Shown here piece after piece: positions 5,970 to 11,958 of a stretch of DNA of 11,958 nucleotides; position 1 is the stretch's first letter; every line of letters begins with the position of its first letter. A model generated the notes under the pieces. The model was not told the origin of the DNA. It made no database searches and saw only the letters and a list, made by a program, of their open reading frames with translations. The position numbers and the translations under genes were made by a program. This stretch comes from Nitrospinae bacterium CG11_big_fil_rev_8_21_14_0_20_56_8 (lineage in GTDB: Bacteria; Nitrospinota; Nitrospinia; Nitrospinales; VA-1), in NCBI GenBank assembly GCA_002796165.1, contig PCWF01000265.1, positions 1 to 11,958 on the forward strand, in the 5' to 3' direction.

Positions 5970-7582
5970 ATGATCGACCGGTTGAGGGTAATCTGGGCGG
6001 AATGATCGGAATCGCTGGGGCGTCTCACCCGGACCACATGGCGCGGGTCCATATCCAGCAGTTGGAGCCAGTCCTCCATGTTGGATTCGGAGGGAAGCAG
6101 GCTTCCCTCGACAAACTCGCTTTCCAGCGCCTGCAAAAGATCGTCCACGGTAATTTTCAATTCTTCACCGGCAATGGCGCGCTCGACGCCCCGCTCCTTC
6201 GCCCGTTTGACGATGCCCTCGAGAATGGCCCCGGAGATGAAATCCTTCCAGTACAATTTTTTCAGTTCGCCGCTTCGCAATGTGAGAACCAGCACCTCCT
6301 GTTCCGGCACTCGGCGGAACAGTTGGTCGAGGAACGGCTCGCACATTGCGTCAAACCGGGGATGCTCCAGGGGAAGATTTTCCTTGAGATAAACTCGAAG
6401 GATGGCCTTGCTCCCCTCTCGATCGGGCCGTCCCACTTTGATCTTCCGGTCGATTCTGCCGGGCCGGAGAATTGCGGGATCGATCAGGTCCGGACGATTG
6501 GTGGCCAGGATGACCACGGTGTCGCGCAGGGACTGAACGCCATCCATCTCGGCGCAAAACATGGGCACCAGGGTATTGGTGATGTTGTGCCCCCGGGAGG
6601 CCTGACGGGTGCCCAGAATCGATTCGGCCTCGTCGATGAAAATGAAGGGAATCTTGCCCTGCTCCTTGTATTCGCGGGCGCGGGTGAAAATTTCGCGGAT
6701 CTTCCGTTCGGATTCCCCAAGCCACATGTTGAGGATCTCGGGACCCTTGATGTGAATGAACCGCCCCTCGAATTCCCGGTTCTCCCGCTCTTCCAGCTTC
6801 TGGACGATGTCGGTGAGGATCGCCCGGCCGATCAGCGTCTTGCCGCAACCGGGGGGACCATAAAAGAGGAACCCTTTCGGGAGTTGGTATTCCATCCGGG
6901 TCAAGATTTCCTGGTGCAGGATGGGATACTCGATCACCTTCCTCACCTCCTCGATCACCTTTTCCTGTCCGCCCACGTGGGTCCAGTCGGTCTTGACGAA
7001 ATCGTCCTCCACCAGGGCGCGGGCTTCGCGTTTGGGTAAAAACTCCAGAATCACTTTCTGGCTGGGGTCGAGAACCACCTCGTCGCCTTCCTTGATCTTG
7101 CCGAGGTCCAGTCCGGGCCGGGACATCACCATGGATTCGGCCGTGCCGGTAGCTCCGGCGATCAGCAATTGACCATCGGCAAGCTTGCAGGAAATACGCG
7201 CCAGGGGACCGGTCTTGGGACGGGCCAGCCGGGCGATGGCGACAAACCCCTCGTTGAGCGCCACCTGGGCACCCGGTTCCAGGGGCTCGGTTTCCACCAG
7301 GTCGGGCGCGACCGCCGCCTGGTATTCGGCTCCCCCGACCACGATTCGATACAGGTCTCCCTCGCCCGGTCCCAACACGGTGCCGATACGGTGCGCGGGA
7401 GATTTCAGTTTTTCGATCGCTTCTTCAAGGGTTTTGATCTTGAGGGCAAATTGGGCGGACACCTGCTGGGCATGAAACAGCGCATCCCGCAGATCGAAGA
7501 TCTTTTCCTGGAGACCCGGTTGATCGGCGGTATCTTCCAAAATCTGATCGATCAACTCAAGAATGTGAGTCTGGTCTCCCAT
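5966..7582 (-). CDS. arc: Proteasome-associated AAA ATPase ARC/Mpa
   Basis: 538 residues. This hexameric unfoldase recognises pupylated proteins and feeds them to the 20S core. Domains in order: N-terminal helical/coiled-coil region (about 20-62), which in Mpa binds Pup; the interdomain tandem OB-fold region (about 64-182); and one AAA module. Visible AAA motifs are Walker A GPPGCGKT (242-249), pore-loop region LNMWLGESER (284-293), Walker B FIFIDEAES (313-321), sensor-1 ATNRPD (360-365), arginine fingers in LRPGRIDR (372-379), and the ARC-specific LRSGELKKLYWKDFISGAIL (435-454). The protein ends LNRSII; the Gln-Tyr-Leu (HbYX-like) tail that docks mycobacterial Mpa into the alpha ring is absent. 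The ATG at 7582 has AAGGA seven bases upstream and follows a strong promoter, making this the first gene of the operon. Its stop overlaps dop in ATGA. Confidence 0.96.
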   Translation of the reverse strand: MGDQTHILELIDQILEDTADQPGLQEKIFDLRDALFHAQQVSAQFALKIKTLEEAIEKLKSPAHRIGTVLGPGEGDLYRIVVGGAEYQAAVAPDLVETEPLEPGAQVALNEGFVAIARLARPKTGPLARISCKLADGQLLIAGATGTAESMVMSRPGLDLGKIKEGDEVVLDPSQKVILEFLPKREARALVEDDFVKTDWTHVGGQEKVIEEVRKVIEYPILHQEILTRMEYQLPKGFLFYGPPGCGKTLIGRAILTDIVQKLEERENREFEGRFIHIKGPEILNMWLGESERKIREIFTRAREYKEQGKIPFIFIDEAESILGTRQASRGHNITNTLVPMFCAEMDGVQSLRDTVVILATNRPDLIDPAILRPGRIDRKIKVGRPDREGSKAILRVYLKENLPLEHPRFDAMCEPFLDQLFRRVPEQEVLVLTLRSGELKKLYWKDFISGAILEGIVKRAKERGVERAIAGEELKITVDDLLQALESEFVEGSLLPSESNMEDWLQLLDMDPRHVVRVRRPSDSDHSAQITLNRSII

Positions 7583-7607
7583 GAATAAATCCTTTTAATA
7601 GATGAAG

Positions 7608-7644
7608 ATAGTTAATTGTATGTCGATTAAAAATTGCCCGTCAA
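7608..7644 (-). promoter_or_regulatory. Sigma70-type promoter of the proteasome operon
   Basis: On the minus strand TTGACG (7639-7644) and TACAAT (7615-7620) are separated by 18 bases, each five of six to consensus. Initiation would fall near 7608, leaving a leader of about 25 bases that contains AAGGA before the arc ATG. No operator could be recognised. Confidence 0.7.
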
Positions 7645-7756
7645 GTTTTATTGTGGAATGGTTTTTGGCTATCGGGACCCCCGCTGTCCGGACTTTCAAG
7701 TCGGAGCGGATTCTTTTGCAGTAGATTCCTTGAATCCCTTGCGAACCCTCCTGGAA

Positions 7757-7881
7757 AAGAGACCTTTGTATAAGTCGGGGCAAGGCCCTGAAAGTGTCGT
7801 GCCGAGCCCGTCGAAGCACGCCAGGGGACCGCCCTTCGAGAGTCTCAGGGCGGCGCATTGGAGTTACGCAAAGGTCCCCTT
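7757..7881. repeat. Nested inverted-repeat (REP/MITE-like) element
   Basis: Imperfect outer arms share GACCTTTGnnTAA: 7761-7773 on the plus strand and the complement of 7864-7876. Inside are GCCCTGA (7785-7791) facing TCAGGGC (7845-7851), and CGTGC (7798-7802) facing GCACG (7816-7820). The inner CTTCGAnnGnCTCnG motif occurs twice in opposite orientation and resembles dispersed CCTTCGACAGGCTCAGG-type repeats seen in many Gram-negative genomes. No transposase is encoded. Other copies in the genome would be needed to confirm mobility. Confidence 0.6.
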
Positions 7882-7892
7882 GGAAAAACTCA

Positions 7893-7922
7893 TTGTCAGG
7901 ATTTTCATAATCGTGATAATAA
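7893..7922 (+). promoter_or_regulatory. Probable promoter for the plus-strand operon
   Basis: TTGTCA (7893-7898) and GATAAT (7915-7920), 16 bases apart, each match the sigma70 consensus at five of six positions. The overlapping TG-A-TAATAA reading would instead be an extended -10. The leader to the ATG at 7995 would be about 67 bases. The -35 box lies just beyond the right arm of the inverted-repeat element. Confidence 0.45.
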
Positions 7923-7994
7923 ACTATAGATGCCATAAACATTAATCTGGATTCACGCAGACGAAGCTCTCCCCCTGCGGTTCAATTCTCGCCC

Positions 7995-9329
7995 ATGTCC
8001 TCATTCTCGATTCAAAACCGGCCACGCATCGACAAGTGTATTGTCAGTTTCAGTCACAACCGTTATCCCTCCCGGGCCCAGGCCGATGCCGAAGCCCTGG
8101 GCAAGGCCCGCCGGGAAATTGCGGAGAAGAGGAAAGGCGTCAGCCATCTCATTCTGCGCGCCGAGGGGGACCCCCTGGACCGGCTCAAATTTCTGTTTCC
8201 GATCCACGGGATCCCCGTCATGTGCTACGCCCTGCAGAACCTCACGCAGTCGAGCCTCAAGGAAATCGCGGTGGTGGGCTCGCCGGAAGTCCGGCGCGTG
8301 CTCGACCGGTACCTGGACACGGTGGGAAGCAACGGCAAAAAGATTACTTTCGTCGAAGAGGACCTCGCCAACCTGAGCCTGGTCAACACCATGCTTCTCG
8401 GGCGCGGCCAGCTCCCCCTGATGGGAAACGAACTGGTACTGTTTCAGCCCGGCGACCTGCCTTTCATGTACGACATGGAAAAAGTTCTGCAGGATCCCGA
8501 CATCGAACGCAACAACCTGATCCTCTGGCTCAATTCCCGCCAGGCCATGTTTCCCCGGTTGGAAGAGGAACCGGGTAGTGAATTCGTCCAGCGCAATTAT
8601 CATTACCGTGGGCTCTTCGGGGAAACACAACAACTGCACGATATCAAAGAGCCTAACGTATATCCGCTCAACCTTTCCGGACTCGAACTCGATATCATCG
8701 AGTATCTTCACTCCACGCGCAAGGATGGAAGGATCCTCAAGGCGGGCATCCGCAAAGTGGCTTCCCTTCCCTCCCGTCTGTTCCGGTTGATTCCGCACAT
8801 CCGCTATCACTTGAAACATTTTCGCCGTGACCTGTCGAAGTTCCGCCGCAACGACCGTTACAAATTCGGCGCGCACGATCGCAATTTCCATGAGGGCGCC
8901 TCCATTCTGCTCAACACGGCGTTCACCTTCAAGGTTCACAACGATCCGTCCTTTGTTTCCGACGTGGACGCGCTGGAAGATTGGGAAGATTTCGAAGCGC
9001 TGGCCCATTACGCGGTGGAATCGAACGGGGACGATGGACTGGCACACATCCATCCCGGGGGCGAGGAATTGTTGCGATTCCGGGAAGTGGGCATGCCCCG
9101 GTTGAAACAGGAAATCCCCTTGTTCTCCGATTTTCCCGCCTACATGAACCGCCTTTACCGGAATATGGAAATGCCCTGCGAACCCTTCGACGCAAAAGGC
9201 CGGTATGTGCCGCGACCGGCGCATGCCGACCGCACCCCTTATGCCTACCGATGGTATGCCGCCCAATGCGCCCGCTTGCGGCATCTTTCCCAAGACCGTC
9301 ACCCTGATCCGGCGCGGGAAAACCGGTGA
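7995..9329 (+). CDS. MobA-like nucleotidyltransferase-fold protein, substrate unknown
   Basis: 444 residues, soluble, no signal peptide. I do not recognise a named family, but the pattern of a sugar/alcohol-phosphate nucleotidyltransferase is visible: HLILRAEGDPLDRLKFLFPIHGIPVMCYAL (51-80) resembles the opening strand, signature loop, Lys (65) and GxPxL helix. LVLFQPGDLPF (148-158) supplies the metal-binding Asp in GDLP, and SDVDALEDWEDFEAL (322-336) resembles the DVDTPEDL closing motif. The usual glycine-rich LAAGxGxR loop is replaced by LRAEGDPLDR, so catalysis is uncertain. A basic insert at about 240-290 (many Arg/Lys/His) interrupts the fold. The ATG has no Shine-Dalgarno. It is followed at 62 bases by a TonB-family gene and then a CDP-alcohol phosphotransferase, so a role in making an activated head group is a reasonable inference. 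A longish antisense frame over this gene shows no family features. Confidence 0.72.
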   Translation: MSSFSIQNRPRIDKCIVSFSHNRYPSRAQADAEALGKARREIAEKRKGVSHLILRAEGDPLDRLKFLFPIHGIPVMCYALQNLTQSSLKEIAVVGSPEVRRVLDRYLDTVGSNGKKITFVEEDLANLSLVNTMLLGRGQLPLMGNELVLFQPGDLPFMYDMEKVLQDPDIERNNLILWLNSRQAMFPRLEEEPGSEFVQRNYHYRGLFGETQQLHDIKEPNVYPLNLSGLELDIIEYLHSTRKDGRILKAGIRKVASLPSRLFRLIPHIRYHLKHFRRDLSKFRRNDRYKFGAHDRNFHEGASILLNTAFTFKVHNDPSFVSDVDALEDWEDFEALAHYAVESNGDDGLAHIHPGGEELLRFREVGMPRLKQEIPLFSDFPAYMNRLYRNMEMPCEPFDAKGRYVPRPAHADRTPYAYRWYAAQCARLRHLSQDRHPDPARENR

Positions 9330-9391
9330 GTCTTCCCCTCCTGTTCTCTCCCCAATTTCCGGCAATTGCGGTAAATTTGTTATAAAATAAG

Positions 9392-10390
9392 ATGCAACGT
9401 TTTTTCGTCCCGCCGGAAGGGACGGAGAAGACTGCAAAAATTTTCTCCGAGGTTGTGGTGCATCAGAGCATTTTGGACAGGACCAATCCCATCAAGTTCA
9501 TTGCCGCGTCCTGCGTCGTCCACGCCATGCTCCTGTTCCTGAATTTCACGGTCTGGAAAGGCGCCACCCATGCCCCTCCCCCCCGGCCGATCCAGGTGAA
9601 GTACATCGCGGATGCGGGGAAGAAGCTTCATCCCGGACGCATCGTGGAAGCACCCAAGCCGCAACAGGCCGAGGCCCCCCGGACCTCGGAGCTTCTGGCG
9701 GAACAGAACAGCCGCGCCCACGGCAACCCCGCGAAAACGGAACCGCAAAAATATGCCGCGCAAAAGACCCTGATCCCCAAAGCACAAGGTTCCAGGTTCA
9801 AAGCGGGAGAAACGTCGTCGAATAGCTCGAAAAAAAACCGGAAGACGCGGGCCCGAAAACCCGAAACCACCAAGACGCCTCCCTTACCCGAACGCGAAAA
9901 GGGAGTGCTGATCCCCACCGCCGACACGCCGTCTGAAGATAGCGAGGCCGGACAAAAAGCGGGGTCCGGGGGAGTGATGGCTCTCCTCGACGGGTTCGAC
10001 GCGGAGAAATACACCTCCATCGACACCCAGTCGGAGAAAGAGAGCGCCGACGACGAACCGATCTCCTGGGACACGACGGAGACCAAGTACGCTTCCTATT
10101 TCGCCCGCATCAAGCACCAGATCGAGCGCGTGTGGACCTATCCTCTCGAGGCGGCCCAGAAAGGCATCCAGGGCCAGTTGACCCTCCGGTTCCAGATCTC
10201 CCGCGAGGGGAACCTGATGGACGTGCGCCTGGTGGAATCCTCGCGATACGAAATGCTCGATTACGCGGCGATCAAAGCGGTGAAGGAAGCCGCTCCTTAT
10301 TATCCGTTTCCGGTCACCATCGAAAAGGACAAGCTCTCCATCCTGGCCACCTTTGTCTACGCCCCCAACCTGGTTTATTCCGGAAACTGA
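9392..10390 (+). CDS. TonB-family protein (energy transducer-like)
   Basis: 332 residues. Layout typical of TonB: a short cytoplasmic N-terminus, one membrane anchor at about 34-54 (IKFIAASCVVHAMLLFLNF), a long periplasmic Pro/Lys/Glu-rich linker (about 60-220), and a C-terminal TonB domain (about 230-325) with YFARIKHQIERVWTYP, GQLTLRFQISREGNL, VRLVESSRYEMLDYAAIKAVKEAAPYYPFP. The pattern of repeated strand then D-AAI--V is the TonB C-terminal signature. It would span the periplasm and contact an outer-membrane partner, so a Gram-negative envelope is implied. No exbB/exbD neighbours are present, and with its C-terminal YPFPVTIEKDKLSILATFVY strand it may be a TonB-like envelope factor rather than a siderophore transducer. 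The N-terminal extension ahead of the anchor is about 33 residues, and the ATG has no clear Shine-Dalgarno, so the start is uncertain. The next gene begins 12 bases after the stop. Confidence 0.85.
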   Translation: MQRFFVPPEGTEKTAKIFSEVVVHQSILDRTNPIKFIAASCVVHAMLLFLNFTVWKGATHAPPPRPIQVKYIADAGKKLHPGRIVEAPKPQQAEAPRTSELLAEQNSRAHGNPAKTEPQKYAAQKTLIPKAQGSRFKAGETSSNSSKKNRKTRARKPETTKTPPLPEREKGVLIPTADTPSEDSEAGQKAGSGGVMALLDGFDAEKYTSIDTQSEKESADDEPISWDTTETKYASYFARIKHQIERVWTYPLEAAQKGIQGQLTLRFQISREGNLMDVRLVESSRYEMLDYAAIKAVKEAAPYYPFPVTIEKDKLSILATFVYAPNLVYSGN

Positions 10391-10402
10391 GACGCTCTCC
10401 CG

Positions 10403-11602
10403 ATGTCCGACTTTGAAACCGCCGTCATCCTTTTGAAATTCCCTGCGGGGAGTCCTCCGCCCCCTCTCGAAAAGGACGTGGCCGGGATCCCCCTGTTCAA
10501 GCGGCTGGTCTTGACCCTTGGGAGGGCGGGGCTCCGTGACATTCGCGCTTTCGGTCCCGATCTCTCCGCCCAACAACGGGAAACGTTGCAGAAGGAAGTG
10601 GAAGGGGATCCCCGGTTCCGGGCAACTTTTTCCTGGCGGGAAACCTGGGAGGACGCCGTCCCCGCCGAACCCTTTCTTCTGGTCAAGGGGCCCGTGCTCA
10701 CCACGCACAAGACCGTGCATGAGTTTCTGGAACGGTGCCAGCGCGAGCAACGCGAGACGCAGGATGCGATTGTCGGACTTTACACTCCCGGCTCACAATC
10801 GGGGGGGCTGTTCATGATTCCCGCGGCCAGACGGAACGAGATGGCCTCGCTGTTCGTCAGCGGAGAGCTGAAGGGACATATCGACATCGTCAGTCTGAAC
10901 GAGCCGCTGTACTTCTGGTCCGGCGTCCCCGACACTCGATCCCTGCGCGGCGCGGAGTGGAAATTTATCCAATCGCACCGTCACCACTACCATCAGGCGA
11001 TGGACATCGCCTTCAACGCCCTCTTTTCCCTGCCCATCTCCTCCCTGCTGGTCAAACTGCCTGTCACGCCGAACCAGTTGACCCTATTCGGTCTGGCGAT
11101 CGGGCTGGGTGCGGGATGGTTTTTCGCACAGGGAACCTATCTCTGGGGAGTGGCGGGGGCCATCCTCCTCGCGTTGACGGCCATCTGGGACTGTTGCGAC
11201 GGCGATGTGGCCCGGCTCAAATTCATGGAGTCCGATTTCGGGGAAACGCTGGACACCGCGTGCGACAATATCATCAATGTATTCATTTTCACCGGAATGA
11301 TGATCGGCGTGGCACATACCCGTGGCCTCGGGTATGCTCTGGTCCCTTTTGCTCTTCTGGCCCTGGGAGGTGGAACCATTTTCTATCTCATTTACTCCCA
11401 TGAGGGGGGCAAGGGCGCGTTCTTCAAGGACACCCCGATTTACGACGTGATCCAGGTGCTGGCCAGCCGTAACTTCATTTACGTCATCCTCCTCTTCGCC
11501 CTCATGGGGGGGCTCGACTGGTTTCTCTGGTTGGCGGGGATCGGGTCCAACGTTTTTGCGCTCGCCCTGTACCGGGTGAGGCAAAGCAAAACGGCGATTT
11601 GA
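10403..11602 (+). CDS. CDP-alcohol phosphatidyltransferase with extra N-terminal domain
   Basis: 399 residues in two parts. The C-terminal half (about 200-395) is an integral membrane CDP-alcohol phosphotransferase: LPVTPNQLTLFGLAIGLGAG leads into the complete motif DxxDGxxARx8GxxxDxxxD with Asp263, Asp266, Gly267, Ala270, Arg271, Gly280, Asp284 and Asp288, followed by several hydrophobic segments. Such enzymes exchange CMP of a CDP-alcohol for another alcohol at the membrane. The N-terminal part (about 1-190) is soluble and resembles a degenerate nucleotidyltransferase domain (KDVAGIPLFKRLVLTLGRAGL, LLVKGPVLTTHKTVHEFLE) but lacks the glycine-rich loop. This two-domain plan recalls bifunctional inositol-phosphate cytidylyltransferase/di-inositol-phosphate-phosphate synthases, yet with the N-domain apparently inactive. 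The separate nucleotidyltransferase-like gene two positions upstream could supply the missing activity. Substrate is not predictable from sequence. Start ATG is 12 bases after the TonB gene; same operon. Confidence 0.88.
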   Translation: MSDFETAVILLKFPAGSPPPPLEKDVAGIPLFKRLVLTLGRAGLRDIRAFGPDLSAQQRETLQKEVEGDPRFRATFSWRETWEDAVPAEPFLLVKGPVLTTHKTVHEFLERCQREQRETQDAIVGLYTPGSQSGGLFMIPAARRNEMASLFVSGELKGHIDIVSLNEPLYFWSGVPDTRSLRGAEWKFIQSHRHHYHQAMDIAFNALFSLPISSLLVKLPVTPNQLTLFGLAIGLGAGWFFAQGTYLWGVAGAILLALTAIWDCCDGDVARLKFMESDFGETLDTACDNIINVFIFTGMMIGVAHTRGLGYALVPFALLALGGGTIFYLIYSHEGGKGAFFKDTPIYDVIQVLASRNFIYVILLFALMGGLDWFLWLAGIGSNVFALALYRVRQSKTAI

Positions 11603-11619
11603 TTTTTTCAACGAATCAT

Positions 11620-11798
11620 TAGCAGGTTGCTGAAAAAATACGAAAATGTCATCCTGAGTCCTTCGCCAAGCTCGGGATAAACTCCGCGAAGGCTCCAGCC
11701 GGATTGGCAAATTCAAGCTGGGCAAGGGTTTCGGGCAAGATTCTTCGCCGCATTGCGGCTCAGAATGACACCCGAAAGAGTTTTTCAGCAACCTGTTA
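11620..11798. repeat. MITE-like element with nested inverted repeats
   Basis: Terminal arms TAGCAGGTTGCTGAAAAA (11620-11637) and the complement of 11781-11798 match at 17 of 18 positions. A second nested pair, TGTCATCCTGAG (11647-11658) and CTCAGAATGACA (11759-11770), matches at 11 of 12. Within are CCTTCGC/GCGAAGG (11660-11666, 11686-11692). The TGTCATTCTGAG arms and the CAGCAACCTG ends are of a type dispersed in many Gram-negative genomes. It encodes no transposase; it could also act as a transcription-ending stem-loop after the phosphotransferase gene. Confidence 0.75.
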
Positions 11799-11805
11799 GA
11801 GATCC

Positions 11806-11828
11806 ACTCGCGTACGAGTATCGTTTTA
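11806..11828 (+). terminator. Small stem-loop followed by a T-rich stretch
   Basis: ACTCG (11806-11810) and CGAGT (11815-11819) enclose a 4-base loop, and ATCGTTTTATT follows. The stem is short, so this is at best a weak terminator for the upstream plus-strand genes. Confidence 0.25.
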
Positions 11829-11847
11829 TTAAACCCCAGACCGGCTC

Positions 11848-11958
11848 ATGAACAACACCGTTAAACATTCAACCCCTGCGCCAACCGGAGCGGTGGTTCC
11901 CCTCGCTCCGCGGCCCCGTCCCCGCGATGCGGGCGCGTGGTATGCGGAACCCGTCGCG
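11848..11958 (+). CDS. Start of an unidentified gene (cut by window edge)
   Basis: An ATG at 11848 opens a frame of 37 codons that stays open to the window edge. The visible residues are polar and Pro/Ala/Arg-rich (PAPTGAVVPLAPRPRPRD), with no signal peptide or motif recognised. No Shine-Dalgarno precedes it, so both the start and the gene itself are tentative. It lies after the inverted-repeat element and need not share the upstream operon. Confidence 0.4.
   Translation, partial: MNNTVKHSTPAPTGAVVPLAPRPRPRDAGAWYAEPVA

Larger units (their letters stand above)
7583..7994. other. Divergent intergenic region, 412 bases
   Basis: No convincing gene was seen between arc (-) and the nucleotidyltransferase-like gene (+). 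It holds the arc promoter at its left end, a short GATTC/GAATC inverted repeat at 7725-7737, a nested inverted-repeat element at about 7757-7881, and a probable plus-strand promoter right after that element. Two short open frames crossing it contain the repeat and show no family features. Confidence 0.7.

Noticed and set aside
4521..6005. Plus-strand open frame of 494 codons
   Set aside because: Antisense shadow of dop, without recognisable domains.
6002..7039. Plus-strand open frame of 345 codons
   Set aside because: Shadow of the AAA ATPase, whose Walker A, Walker B and arginine-finger motifs are clear on the minus strand.
8001..9437. Minus-strand open frame of 478 codons opposite the nucleotidyltransferase-like gene
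   Set aside because: It is slightly longer than the plus-strand gene, but its residues look like a reverse-complement shadow. The plus strand shows ordered nucleotidyltransferase-like motifs and fits the downstream operon direction.
11084..11791. Minus-strand open frame of 235 codons running through the 11620-11798 repeat
   Set aside because: Its start is made of the repeat element itself (typical spurious HSEP..EES and RTQDD peptides of such repeats), and the rest is antisense to the phosphotransferase.
1..11958. CRISPR array, tRNA, rRNA, transposase
   Set aside because: No regularly spaced direct repeats, no cloverleaf or rRNA signatures, and no transposase motifs were seen on either strand.

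Overview
The window is moderately GC-rich bacterial DNA whose main content is a complete Pup-proteasome gene cluster on the minus strand. In transcription order it reads arc (proteasomal AAA ATPase), dop (Pup deamidase/depupylase), pup (58-residue modifier ending in Arg-Thr-Gly-Gln), prcB (20S beta), prcA (20S alpha) and pafA (Pup ligase). This is the gene order known from Actinobacteria. However, the Pup tail matches the RTG-Q/E type called UBact in Gram-negative lineages (Nitrospirota, Nitrospinota and others), and a TonB-family protein next door implies an outer membrane. A Nitrospinota/Nitrospirota-like Gram-negative bacterium is therefore the best guess; no rRNA or other phylogenetic marker is present to prove it.

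Layout. 1-578 (-): 5' part of nadA, running off the left edge. 581-925 (-): a HIT/HINT hydrolase, two bases upstream of nadA. 1033-7582 (-): the proteasome cluster. Its junctions are tight: arc/dop and pup/prcB share ATGA overlaps and dop overlaps the start of pup, while prcB-prcA and prcA-pafA have gaps of 57 and 145 bases. A good sigma70-type promoter sits just upstream of arc. 7583-7994: a divergent intergenic region with that promoter, a nested inverted-repeat element and a probable promoter for the plus-strand genes. 7995-11602 (+): three genes, namely a MobA-like nucleotidyltransferase-fold protein, a TonB-family protein, and a CDP-alcohol phosphatidyltransferase with an extra cytoplasmic N-terminal domain. 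11603-11847: a MITE-like nested inverted repeat of about 180 bases and a small stem-loop. 11848-end (+): the start of a further gene.

How the genes work together. Pup ending in Gln is converted to the Glu form by Dop. PafA ligates it to lysines of target proteins. The ARC ring captures the tag through its N-terminal coiled coil, unfolds the substrate and threads it into the PrcA/PrcB 20S core, and Dop can also remove the tag. All catalytic residues I can place are present in PrcB, PafA, Dop and ARC. The ATPase lacks the C-terminal hydrophobic-Tyr-X docking motif of the mycobacterial enzyme, which makes ATPase-core coupling the most unusual point of the system. The plus-strand trio has no clear link to proteolysis. 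It looks like an envelope- or polar-head-group-related operon of unknown product.
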